Assembly (NCBI RefSeq): GCF_009734425.1
Contig: NZ_CP046455.1
Span: forward strand, 930,001-994,000
From: Corynebacterium occultum
GTDB taxonomy: Bacteria > Actinomycetota > Actinomycetes > Mycobacteriales > Mycobacteriaceae
Length of the DNA stretch: 64,000 nucleotides
Reading direction: 5' to 3'
In this document: one piece after another, positions 1 to 7,273 of the stretch
Position numbering within the stretch: position 1 is the stretch's first letter
Layout: each line of letters begins with the position of its first letter
Translations under genes and position numbers: made by a program
Notes under the pieces: generated by a model
Database searches by the model: none
Told to the model about the DNA's origin: nothing
The model's input: only the letters and a program-made list of their open reading frames with translations

Positions 1-1
1 G

Positions 2-691
2 GGCCTGGATGCGGGGACCGCCTATGAGGTGCAGCGCACATTGATCGAGGCAAAGATTGCCGCCGGAGAAGAGATCGTGGGTTTCAAACTCGGCTTGACC
101 AGCAAAGCCAAGCAGGAGCAGATGAATGTCGATGCGCCGCTGAGCGGCTGGCTCACCGACGCCCATCAGTGCTGCAATGGTGAACCCGTCAAGGTCGCCA
201 ACTACATCCACCCGCGCATCGAACCCGAGATCGCTTTCATTCTCGGCCGGGAACTCAAGGGGCCGAACTGCACCCGTGACGATGTCAAGGAAGCCACCTC
301 CCACATCACCGCCGCCTTCGAGATCATCGACTCCCGCTACCGTGACTTCAACTTCGCACTCCCGGATGTTATCGCGGACAATGCCTCCTCCGCAGGGTTC
401 ATCCTCGGCAAAACCCACATCAAGGTCGGCGAGTTTGACCTGATCAATGAGCCGGTGGAATTGCTTGTCGACGGCGAGGTGCAGGCCACCGCCACCGGTG
501 CCGCCGTCCTCGGCGACCCGGCACAGGCAGTGGTTGATGCGGTCAATGAGATCGCCACCCGTGGCCAGTCCCTGCCCGCGGGTACCATCGTGCTCACTGG
601 GGCGCTGACGGACGCGGTGTTCCTCAATCCCGGGTCGAAGTACACCGCCCGCTTCAAGAGCCTCGGTGAAATCACCGTCAACTGCCTCTGA
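2..691 (+). CDS. 2-oxo-3-hexenedioate (4-oxalocrotonate) decarboxylase-type enzyme, 5' truncated
   Basis: The reading frame is open to the left edge of the window, so the start codon lies outside and 229 codons are visible. The protein belongs to the fumarylacetoacetase-fold hydratase/decarboxylase family of meta-cleavage pathways (DmpE/MhpD hydratases and DmpH/XylI decarboxylases). Family signatures are visible: GFKLGLTS, HPRIEPEIAFILG with the metal-ligand glutamates, EIIDSRYRDF, ADNASS and GTIVLTG near the C-terminus. The IDSRYRDF...LPDVIADNASS stretch and the ATGAAVLG segment look closer to 4-oxalocrotonate decarboxylase than to the hydratase. A separate hydratase gene (mhpD) follows in the same cluster. 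The role inferred is Mg-dependent decarboxylation in the oxalocrotonate branch, but a second 2-hydroxypentadienoate hydratase is not excluded. Confidence 0.7.
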   Translation, partial: GLDAGTAYEVQRTLIEAKIAAGEEIVGFKLGLTSKAKQEQMNVDAPLSGWLTDAHQCCNGEPVKVANYIHPRIEPEIAFILGRELKGPNCTRDDVKEATSHITAAFEIIDSRYRDFNFALPDVIADNASSAGFILGKTHIKVGEFDLINEPVELLVDGEVQATATGAAVLGDPAQAVVDAVNEIATRGQSLPAGTIVLTGALTDAVFLNPGSKYTARFKSLGEITVNCL

Positions 692-716
692 GAGGGGCAG
701 TGAAAGAGGAGCCGTC

Positions 717-1142
717 ATGAGCGTCCCGCAACCCATCCAACTCAAACACGACCGCATCTACGTCAACCTGCCGGTCGATGATCTTTTCGCCCAACGGGAG
801 TTTTACCTGGCCCTGGGTTTTCGGCAGAATCTCCAGTTCAGCGATGAAAACACCGTCTCCTTCGAGGTCACTGAGCATATTGTGCTCATGCTCCTGGAGC
901 GGGAGAAGTTCAACTCCTTCCACGATAGGGAGAGCGTTCCGGCCCAGGGACCGCGTGAGGTGCTCAACGCGCTTGATGTGGGAAGCCGGAAGGATGTCAA
1001 TGAACTGATCCGTCGGGTGCGTCAGGCTGGGGGCAAGGTCACCCGGGAGCCGGAGGAACAGGGGCCGATGTATGGTGCCGCCTTCGATGACCTGGAAGGA
1101 CATGGCTGGGAGCTCTTCTGGATGGATCCGACGGCCCTCTAG
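717..1142 (+). CDS. VOC (glyoxalase/bleomycin-resistance fold) family protein
   Basis: This 141-aa protein has a single vicinal-oxygen-chelate module. It opens with a beta-strand plus YVNLPVDDL, continues with REFYLALGF and ends with GHGWELFWMDP, the usual C-terminal strand of the fold. ATG 717 was chosen because a purine-rich ribosome-binding site (AAAGAGGAG) lies just upstream; a longer in-frame start at 666 would overlap the preceding gene. Single-module VOC proteins of this size are often of unknown function, and the extradiol ring-cleavage step here is already covered by the unrelated class III enzyme MhpB. The gene sits 25 bp after the decarboxylase and is followed by a terminator, so it appears to end the upstream operon. 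Function in this pathway is not established. Confidence 0.75.
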   Translation: MSVPQPIQLKHDRIYVNLPVDDLFAQREFYLALGFRQNLQFSDENTVSFEVTEHIVLMLLEREKFNSFHDRESVPAQGPREVLNALDVGSRKDVNELIRRVRQAGGKVTREPEEQGPMYGAAFDDLEGHGWELFWMDPTAL

Positions 1143-1176
1143 GGCCTGAGCTTTCCGGCACGTGTGGCAATGATAA

Positions 1177-1205
1177 GCCCATCCCCTCTGTGGGGTGGGT
1201 TTTTG
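1177..1205 (+). terminator. Rho-independent terminator after VOC gene
   Basis: CCCATCCCC pairs with GGGGTGGG around a short loop and is followed by a run of five T residues. It separates the decarboxylase/VOC unit from the mhpB operon, so mhpB needs its own promoter. Confidence 0.8.
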
Positions 1206-1207
1206 CC

Positions 1208-1224
1208 GTTCCAGTCCACGGAAC
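1208..1224. promoter_or_regulatory. Putative IclR-type operator, site A (mhpB promoter)
   Basis: GTTCC-AGTCCAC-GGAAC is a perfect 5-bp-arm inverted repeat with a 7-bp spacer, 108 bp upstream of mhpB and just after the preceding terminator. The same architecture recurs before mhpC/iclR, mhpA and hcaE. The assignment to the local IclR regulator is inference from its distribution. Confidence 0.55.
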
Positions 1225-1331
1225 AGTGCTGGGTTCAGTGACCGGTGTTCCATAGACTCCCTCATGTGCACCGGATCACTGGATGTGTTCCGGGGTTGAT
1301 AAAGAGATTTCGAACCAGAGGAGCCCCGTCA

Positions 1332-2267
1332 ATGAGCGTTTCCCTAATCGCCATGTCCCACAGTCCGCTGCTGGGAATCAACGACCCCCAGCCGGAGGTC
1401 GACGCTGCGCTCAACGTCGCCTTCGATGAAGCGCGTAAGAAGGTCGCGGAATTCAACCCGGACCTGGTGATCGTCTTCACCCCTGATCACTTCAATGGTT
1501 TCTTCTATGATCTGCTTCCCCAGTACTGCATCGGTTACACCGCTGAATCCATGGGTGACTACAAGACCACCGCTGGCCCGCTGAACGTCCCGGTGGAACT
1601 GGCTGAGGAATTGGGTCAGTTCGTCATCGACCACGGTGTCGACGTCGCCATCTCCCGCGAGATGGTCATCGACCACGGTGGTGCTCAGCCTCTGGAGATC
1701 CTGCTCGGCGGCCTCGACACCAAGCCGGTCATCCCGATCTTCGTCAACGGAGTCGCCCGTCCCTTCGCCCCGATGGAGCGCATCCGTCAGCTCGGTGAGC
1801 TAGTGGGGGAGTGGGCACAGGGACGCGATGAACGAATCCTCATGATCGCCTCCGGTGGCCTCTCCCATGACCCGCCGCTGCCGCGTTGGGAGATCGCCAC
1901 TGAGCAGCAGAAGGACTTCCTGCTCCACGGCCACCCCGACCAGGCTGACCGCGACGCCCGCGAGGCACGGGTGGTATCCGCCGGTCAGAAGGCCACCACC
2001 GCCACCGGCATCATCGACATCAACCCGGAGTGGGACCGGAAGTTCATGGCGGACTGCACTGCGGCCGCCCAGGACACCACCCTCTTCGATTCCTACACCG
2101 CTGATCAGATGGATGAGGATGCCGGCCATTCCTCCCACGAGGTCCGCACCTGGGTTGCCGGGTTCTCGGCACTGGCCAAGGCCAACGGAAACTTCCAGGT
2201 CGACTACGAGTTCTACCGTCCGATCCCTGAGTTCGTCGCCGGCTTCGGCCTGATGTACGCGAAGTAA
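1332..2267 (+). CDS. mhpB: 2,3-dihydroxyphenylpropionate 1,2-dioxygenase (class III extradiol)
   Basis: This 311-aa protein is a class III (LigB-like) extradiol dioxygenase that performs Fe(II)-dependent meta ring cleavage of 2,3-dihydroxyphenylpropionate or the cinnamate analogue. Residues visible include His10 in AMSHSP, His53 in PDHFNG, His115 in IDHGGAQPLE and His179 in GGLSHDPP. His115 and His179 match the numbering of the proposed acid/base pair in E. coli MhpB as I recall it. ATG 1332 was preferred to an upstream in-frame start because AGAGGAG lies at the right distance and the MSVSLIAMSHSP start is family-typical. It is the first gene of an mhpB-mhpD-mhpF-mhpE operon and has putative operator site A upstream. 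The length is normal for the family (about 314 aa). Confidence 0.93.
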   Translation: MSVSLIAMSHSPLLGINDPQPEVDAALNVAFDEARKKVAEFNPDLVIVFTPDHFNGFFYDLLPQYCIGYTAESMGDYKTTAGPLNVPVELAEELGQFVIDHGVDVAISREMVIDHGGAQPLEILLGGLDTKPVIPIFVNGVARPFAPMERIRQLGELVGEWAQGRDERILMIASGGLSHDPPLPRWEIATEQQKDFLLHGHPDQADRDAREARVVSAGQKATTATGIIDINPEWDRKFMADCTAAAQDTTLFDSYTADQMDEDAGHSSHEVRTWVAGFSALAKANGNFQVDYEFYRPIPEFVAGFGLMYAK

Positions 2268-2299
2268 CCAACACCCGTCTCTTCAGAAGGAGAAACTCC

Positions 2300-3088
2300 A
2301 TGACAACTGTTACTAGTGCTGTTCTGCAGTCCGTGGCCGAGGATTTCCTGGCCGCGTACACCACCGGTGAACCGATCACCCCTCCCAGGGAAACCATCCC
2401 GGGCCTGGACCTGGCCGGTGCCTACCGGATCCAGCAACTCCAGGAAGAAGCCTTCACCACCCAGGGCCGTACCGTTGTCGGACGCAAGATTGGTCTGACC
2501 TCGTTGGCTATGCAGCGCCAGCTCGGTGTCGACAGCCCCGACTTCGGATTCTTCACTGATGACCTCGTCTACCACCAGGGTGCGAACATCAAGGTGGACC
2601 AGTTCATCGCCCCGAAGGTCGAACCCGAACTCGCGTTCATCCTCGCCCACGACCTGCCCGCGGACGCCTCCTTCGAACAGGTCGCCGCCGCGATCGGAAG
2701 CACCCACCTCGCGATCGAGATCATCGACTCCCGTGTCGAAGACTGGAACATCGCCCTGGTGGACACCGTCGCCGACAACGCCTCCTGCGGCGCGGTCATC
2801 ATCGACCCCAACCCCATCGACGTGCCCACCGCGGACCTGCCGGGTGTCACCGCCCGGATGCTGATCGACGGTGAACTCGCCGGTCAGGGCAGCGGTGCGG
2901 ATGTCATGGGCCATCCCCTGGCACCGCTGCAGTGGCTGGCCACCACCCTCGGGGAACAAGGTGTCGGCCTGCATGCCGGGGACATCATCCTCACCGGTAG
3001 TTTCTGCGGTGCCGCCCCCGTCATCGCCGGCCAGCACGTCGAGATCGACTACGGCCCCCACGGCACCCTCAGCGCCTCCTTCAGCTAA
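2300..3088 (+). CDS. mhpD: 2-hydroxypenta-2,4-dienoate (2-keto-4-pentenoate) hydratase
   Basis: This 262-aa enzyme adds water to 2-hydroxypenta-2,4-dienoate to give 4-hydroxy-2-oxovalerate, the substrate of MhpE encoded two genes downstream. Motifs are [20 protein letters not shown] with the metal-binding glutamates, [18 protein letters not shown] and GDIILTG. It is related to the decarboxylase at the window start but diverged, and the [17 protein letters not shown] segment is hydratase-like. A GAAGGAG ribosome-binding site precedes ATG 2300. It lies 32 bp after mhpB and 52 bp before mhpF, consistent with one transcript. Confidence 0.9.
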   Translation: MTTVTSAVLQSVAEDFLAAYTTGEPITPPRETIPGLDLAGAYRIQQLQEEAFTTQGRTVVGRKIGLTSLAMQRQLGVDSPDFGFFTDDLVYHQGANIKVDQFIAPKVEPELAFILAHDLPADASFEQVAAAIGSTHLAIEIIDSRVEDWNIALVDTVADNASCGAVIIDPNPIDVPTADLPGVTARMLIDGELAGQGSGADVMGHPLAPLQWLATTLGEQGVGLHAGDIILTGSFCGAAPVIAGQHVEIDYGPHGTLSASFS

Positions 3089-3140
3089 ACCCACCTGCCC
3101 TTTTTTCCACTCCATTCCACTGCGTAAAGGATCCCTCAAT

Positions 3141-4064
3141 ATGTCCCAGAAATTGAAGGCGGCGATCGTTGGTCCGGGTAATATCGGCACCGATCTGCTG
3201 ATCAAACTGCTCAACAACTCCCACCACATCGAACCGATCTACATGGTCGGTGTCGACCCCGCCTCGGACGGGCTGAAACGCGCCGCCGCGTTGGGACTGA
3301 CCGTCTCCGCCGAAGGCGTGGACTGGCTGGTCGCCCAGGACCCGAAACCAGACCTGGTGTTCGAGGCGACCTCCGCCGCAGCGCATGCCTCCAACGCCCC
3401 GAAGTACCGGGCCGCCGGGATCCGCGCGATTGACCTGACCCCGGCAGCGGTGGGCCCTTACCTGTGCCCCGCGGTCAACCTCGATGCCCTCCAGGCGGTC
3501 GACAACGTCAACATGATCACCTGTGGTGGGCAGGCGACCACCCCGATCGTGCATGCCGTGTCCTCGGTCGTCGATGTGGAATACGCCGAGGTGATCTCCT
3601 CGATCTCCTCGAAATCCGCCGGCCCCGGTACCCGCGCCAACATCGACGAGTTCATCGACACCACCCAACACGCCCTGGTCGAGTTGGGAGGGGCGAAAAA
3701 AGGCAAGGTCGTGCTGGTCCTCAACCCGGTGGAACCCCCGATGCTGATGCGCAACACCGTCTACTGTGCCCTGCCCGCCGCCGCCGGGGAACCCGGTGCC
3801 CTCCAGGACCGGATCACCGCCGCCATCGAGGAACGCGTGGCAGAGGTCCAGGCCTATGTGCCCGGTTACCAGCTCACCGCACAGCCGCAGTTTGATCAGG
3901 CCCGTGAGGACTGGAACGGGTGGGCGAGGGTGACCATCCTGATTCAGGTTCGTGGGGCCGCGGATTACCTGCCGGAGTATGCCGGCAACCTTGACATCAT
4001 CACCTCCGCGGCGGTGGCCACCGCCGACAAGTACGCCGAGCTCCTCGCACTCAGCGCTTCCTAG
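3141..4064 (+). CDS. mhpF: Acetaldehyde dehydrogenase (acetylating)
   Basis: This 307-aa NAD+- and CoA-dependent enzyme converts acetaldehyde from the aldolase reaction to acetyl-CoA. An N-terminal Rossmann motif ([12 protein letters not shown], residues 7-18) and the catalytic Cys128 in [10 protein letters not shown] are visible, followed by the dimerization/substrate domain with [19 protein letters not shown] 3141 follows AAAGGATCC at suitable spacing; the longer frame starting at 2871 overlaps mhpD and is not needed. Known homologues form a channeling complex with the aldolase MhpE, whose gene follows 36 bp downstream. The length matches the family (about 310 aa). Confidence 0.93.
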   Translation: MSQKLKAAIVGPGNIGTDLLIKLLNNSHHIEPIYMVGVDPASDGLKRAAALGLTVSAEGVDWLVAQDPKPDLVFEATSAAAHASNAPKYRAAGIRAIDLTPAAVGPYLCPAVNLDALQAVDNVNMITCGGQATTPIVHAVSSVVDVEYAEVISSISSKSAGPGTRANIDEFIDTTQHALVELGGAKKGKVVLVLNPVEPPMLMRNTVYCALPAAAGEPGALQDRITAAIEERVAEVQAYVPGYQLTAQPQFDQAREDWNGWARVTILIQVRGAADYLPEYAGNLDIITSAAVATADKYAELLALSAS

Positions 4065-4100
4065 CAGCCGTTTTCAGAAGATAAGGGATACGACAATATT

Positions 4101-5129
4101 ATGAGCACCACAATTCGTCTCAATGACTCCACCCTGCGTGATGGTTCCCATGCGGTGCGCCACCAGTACACCACCGACCAGGTCCGTCGGGTGGTCCGCG
4201 CCCTCGATGACGCCCACGTCGAGATGATCGAGGTCACCCACGGTGACGGGCTGGGGGGATCGACGTTTAACTACGGGTTCTCCCGCACCGATGAACTCGA
4301 CCTGATCGAAGCAGCCGTCGATGAGGCCCGCCACGCCAAGATCGCCGCGCTGTTGCTGCCCGGGGTGGGGACGATCGCGGATCTCAAGGAAGCCGCCCTG
4401 CGGGGGGTGTCGGTGGTGCGGATCGCGACGCATTGTTCGGAGGCGGATGTTGCCATCCAGCATTTTCAGGCCGCCCGGGAGATGGGGTTGGAGACCGGTG
4501 GGTTTTTGATGCTCTCGCATCGCCTGGCCCCGGCCGAGTTGGCGGCCCAGGCCAGGATCATGGTGGATGCGGGGTGTGAGTGTGTGTTCGTGGTCGATTC
4601 CGCGGGGCATCTGATCATGGAGCAGGCCGCGGATCGGGTCCGTGCGGTCCTGGATGAGGTTGGTGGGGATGCGGAGGTCGGGTTCCATGGGCATCAGAAT
4701 TTGAGCTTCGGGGTGGCTAATTCCCTGCTCGCGGTGCGGGAGGGTGCCACCCAGGTTGACGGGACCTTGTATGGGTTGGGTGCGGGTGCGGGTAATGCGC
4801 CGTTGGAGGTGTTGGCGACGGTGTTTGATCGGTTGGGGATGGATATCGGTGGGGTGGATGTCACCGGGTTGCAAAACGCTGCGGAGGAGGTGTTGCGTCC
4901 GATGGTGGAGCGGTTGCCGATGATGGATCGGGGGTCGATCGTGCAGGGACAGATGGGGGTGTACAACTCTTTCCTGTTCCATGCGGAACGGGCCTCGCAG
5001 CGGTATGGGGTACCCGCGCAGGATATCCTGCGCGAGATCGGGCGTCGGGGGTATGTCGGTGGGCAGGAAGACATGCTCATCGACGTCGCCGTCGAACTAC
5101 AGCAGCGTTCCCTCAACATGGTCAGCTGA
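4101..5129 (+). CDS. mhpE: 4-hydroxy-2-oxovalerate aldolase
   Basis: This 342-aa HMG-CoA-lyase-like class II aldolase splits 4-hydroxy-2-oxovalerate into pyruvate and acetaldehyde. Visible signatures are LNDSTLRDGSHAVRHQ at residues 7-22 (catalytic Arg and metal-ligand Asp), GFHGHQNLSFGVAN (metal-ligand His pair) and GLGAGAGNAPLE. The usual C-terminal DmpG communication domain follows. It is the last gene of the mhpB operon and is closed by a bidirectional hairpin shared with the convergent iclR gene. Codon use in the second half is notably G- and T-ending compared with the C-rich first half, but the frame is intact. Confidence 0.94.
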   Translation: MSTTIRLNDSTLRDGSHAVRHQYTTDQVRRVVRALDDAHVEMIEVTHGDGLGGSTFNYGFSRTDELDLIEAAVDEARHAKIAALLLPGVGTIADLKEAALRGVSVVRIATHCSEADVAIQHFQAAREMGLETGGFLMLSHRLAPAELAAQARIMVDAGCECVFVVDSAGHLIMEQAADRVRAVLDEVGGDAEVGFHGHQNLSFGVANSLLAVREGATQVDGTLYGLGAGAGNAPLEVLATVFDRLGMDIGGVDVTGLQNAAEEVLRPMVERLPMMDRGSIVQGQMGVYNSFLFHAERASQRYGVPAQDILREIGRRGYVGGQEDMLIDVAVELQQRSLNMVS

Positions 5130-5148
5130 CAGTCTTTCTGAAGTGGAA

Positions 5149-5181
5149 AGCACCGGAGTTTCCAGTCTCCGGTGCTTTTTC
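5149..5181. terminator. Bidirectional terminator between mhpE and iclR
   Basis: AGCACCGGAG pairs with CTCCGGTGCT across an 8-nt loop and is followed by TTTT on the plus strand and A/T-rich sequence on the other. It serves the convergent mhpE and iclR genes. Confidence 0.85.
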
Positions 5182-5963
5182 TATTCCTCCTCCAGATCAC
5201 GGGCAGCGATCGCGAAAGCCTTGGAGGCAGCCGCGGTGATCCGCTTCAGGGTGGGGATGTGATCCTCGGGGTGGAAGTCTGCGGTGGAGCTGGACAGTGA
5301 CATCGCTGCCACCGGCACCGGACCCCGACCGAAAACCGGTGCAGCCACACAACTCAGGCCGAGGGAGATCTCCTCCCGGTCATAGGCGATGCCCTCCTGA
5401 CGCACCTGCGTCAGAACCCGATGGAACTCATCGGGATCATCAATGGTGTTCGGCGTCCACTTGGTCAGCCCTTTATTGATGGCCGCCTTAATCAGGTTCT
5501 CGTCATAGGCCATGATCGCCTTGCCCACACCGGTGGCGTAACCGGGTACCAGGCCCCCGATCCTCGAGGGAGTGGTGACTCCCCGGGTGGAGAAGAGCTT
5601 ATTGGCGTAGGAGACATCCGTGCCAATGAGATAACCCAGATGAACCGTGTGGCGGGTGCGCTCAAAGAGCGCGGCCAGGAAGGGGGTGAGAACCTCCGAG
5701 ACCATGTCGGCCTGGCGGGTGGTCTCTTCCTTGTTCAACTCGGTGAAGAGAGACCCCAGGCGGTAGACCTCCCCGGAACGCTGCACCGCACCATTCTGAA
5801 CCAGGGCACTGAGCAGGCGGTGTGCCGTCGACTTGGAGAGGCTTGCTCGGCGGGCCAGCTCACTTACACCGACGCCGGCGGTGTCTTCGGTGGTGAAGGC
5901 ACGGAGAATACTGAAGGCCTTGTCCACGGAACTGCGGGTATCAACCGCTGTCACGACTGCCAC
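5181..5963 (-). CDS. IclR-family transcriptional regulator of the mhp/hca cluster
   Basis: This 260-aa protein has the IclR layout. An N-terminal winged helix-turn-helix (VSELARRASLSKSTAHRLLS, about residues 32-51) is followed by an effector-binding domain with HLGYLIGTDV, GKAIMAYD and REEISLGLSCVAAPVF. E. coli MhpR, the activator of the mhp genes, is also IclR-family. This gene lies inside the cluster, convergent with mhpE and divergent from mhpC, with a palindrome (6005-6021) midway in the divergent promoter. Inference: it binds that site and its three relatives at mhpB, mhpA and hcaE, with an aromatic acid as effector. Whether it activates or represses cannot be read from sequence. Confidence 0.88.
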   Translation of the reverse strand: MAVVTAVDTRSSVDKAFSILRAFTTEDTAGVGVSELARRASLSKSTAHRLLSALVQNGAVQRSGEVYRLGSLFTELNKEETTRQADMVSEVLTPFLAALFERTRHTVHLGYLIGTDVSYANKLFSTRGVTTPSRIGGLVPGYATGVGKAIMAYDENLIKAAINKGLTKWTPNTIDDPDEFHRVLTQVRQEGIAYDREEISLGLSCVAAPVFGRGPVPVAAMSLSSSTADFHPEDHIPTLKRITAAASKAFAIAARDLEEE

Positions 5964-6004
5964 AACCTTTCACGGAAACGGTTAAATGTTTCCCAGTCTA
6001 AACC

Positions 6005-6021
6005 GTGCCGTTGTGTGGAAC
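6005..6021. promoter_or_regulatory. Putative IclR-type operator, site B (iclR/mhpC divergent promoter)
   Basis: GTGCC-GTTGTGT-GGAAC is a 17-bp near-palindrome. Its reverse complement reads GTTCC-ACACAAC-GGCAC, which matches site C except in the spacer. It lies about equidistant (41 bp) from the iclR and mhpC start codons, suiting shared control and autoregulation. Confidence 0.55.
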
Positions 6022-6062
6022 ACAATCACATCGCAGCCATGAGGTGAAATACAGTCGAGAAC

Positions 6063-6917
6063 ATGACTACCGCGCAGATTCCTGATTACAAGACAGATTC
6101 CTTCTTCGGCCTCGAGGACCAGTGGCTCGAGACCGCTCCCGGTGAAATCACCCACTATCACGACCTGGGCGAGGGTGCCCCGATCCTGTTCCTCCACGGC
6201 TCGGGTACCGGTGTCACCGCTGCCGCCAACTGGTGGCTGAACCTCCCGGAGCTTTCGGAAGTTGGCCGCTGCATCGCGATCGACTCCATCGGCTACGGAC
6301 AGACCGTGGTCCCGGAGGGCACCGAGTACGGCATCCGTGAGTGGGTCCGCCACGCCGTGCGTGTCCTGGATGCCCTGGGCATCGAGAAGACCTGGATCGT
6401 GGGCAACTCTCTCGGCGGTTGGTTGGCCTTCCAGTTCGCCATCGATTATCCGGAGCGCCTGCTGGGCGTGGTGTCGATGGGAACCGGTGGAGCCAAGCTC
6501 ACCGGTGCGCTCCAGGGTCACTCCAACCCCACTCTGACCGAGGAAGGCATCCGCGAGACCCTCGAGAAGTTCGTGGTGGACAAGTCGCTGGTCACCGATG
6601 AACTGGTCAGCCTGCGCTACCAGTCCGCCCTGAATGACACGGCCTCCGACCGACTCAAGGAGGTTGTGACAGCCCGGGACCGGGATCGCACGGAACTGCC
6701 CTTGGATTTCGATGTGCTGGCCAAGCTTGACCTGCCGGTGCTGCTGATCCACGGTGTGCAGGATGTGGTCATCCCGGTGCAGCGCACCTGGGACATCCTC
6801 AACATCATCCCCCACGCTGATGCCCACATCTTCAGCCAGTGTGGCCACTGGTCCCAGGTGGAGCGTGCCGAGGAATTCAACCAGGTGATCAAGTCCTGGC
6901 TGTCCACCCGGATCTGA
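6063..6917 (+). CDS. mhpC: 2-hydroxy-6-oxonona-2,4-dienedioate hydrolase (meta-cleavage product hydrolase)
   Basis: This 284-aa alpha/beta hydrolase cleaves the MhpB ring-fission product to 2-hydroxypentadienoate plus succinate (or fumarate from the cinnamate branch). The catalytic triad is visible: Ser116 in VGNSLGGW, Asp234 in HGVQDVVIP and His262 in CGHWSQVE. The HGSGTG oxyanion motif is at residues 45-50. The length matches E. coli MhpC. A weak ribosome-binding site (GAGGTGA) lies about 15 nt upstream of ATG 6063. It is transcribed alone, divergently from iclR and convergently toward mhpA. Confidence 0.92.
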   Translation: MTTAQIPDYKTDSFFGLEDQWLETAPGEITHYHDLGEGAPILFLHGSGTGVTAAANWWLNLPELSEVGRCIAIDSIGYGQTVVPEGTEYGIREWVRHAVRVLDALGIEKTWIVGNSLGGWLAFQFAIDYPERLLGVVSMGTGGAKLTGALQGHSNPTLTEEGIRETLEKFVVDKSLVTDELVSLRYQSALNDTASDRLKEVVTARDRDRTELPLDFDVLAKLDLPVLLIHGVQDVVIPVQRTWDILNIIPHADAHIFSQCGHWSQVERAEEFNQVIKSWLSTRI

Positions 6918-7273
6918 ACAGCTGGCGCCCCCGTGGCCTATGACGGGGGTGGGAAACCACCGAAAATAAATTGAAAGCACCCCGCCCTCCGCTGCGGAAA
7001 AGTATCCTGGGAAACCAGACTTTCTGCAGGTGAGAGGGGGGTGTTTTTCGTTGAAGTGGCGTGAATCAATTCTCATCCGTCTGCCCGGAAAATATCATGC
7101 CCGGTGCCGTCCTACCGCTATGAAATAGTGGGATCACCGGCTTTCCCGGATGAGTGGTGGTCGGCCAAGGGGAGAGCTTATGGAGGGGGGTCGACAGCTG
7201 GCGCCCACCAACCGGGAAGCGAAACTCCCCCGCCGAAAAGCATCCCGGCGGGGGAGTGGCGTGCGGCAGTCGG
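6918..7273. other. Gene-free stretch between convergent mhpC and mhpA, with hairpins and a 13-bp direct repeat
   Basis: No convincing ORF is present. ACAGCTGGCGCCC occurs at 6918-6930 and again at 7194-7206. A G/C-rich hairpin (CCCCCGT/ACGGGGG) lies just after mhpC, and an imperfect long-range pairing ends in a T-run near 7050. The mhpA terminator occupies 7222-7256. Confidence 0.5.
7222..7256 (-). terminator. Terminator of mhpA
   Basis: CTCCCCCGCC and GGCGGGGGAG form a 10-bp stem with a 12-nt loop. On the minus strand the hairpin is followed by TTTCG, 17 bp after the mhpA stop codon. Confidence 0.8.

Noticed and set aside
678..1271. Long antisense frames opposite the mhp genes and many similar frames across the window (for example opposite mhpB, glmU, eno, glyA, phoH2)
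   Set aside because: They are low in codon signal, rich in Arg/Pro/Ser or His/Asp/Gly runs, and fully overlap genes with clear motifs; a GC-rich genome produces them by default.
6014..6030. GlxR (CRP-like) site between iclR and mhpC
   Set aside because: TGTGG-N7-TCACA departs from TGTGA-N6-TCACA in one half and in spacing; the overlap with the better-supported GTTCC-N7 palindrome explains the sequence.
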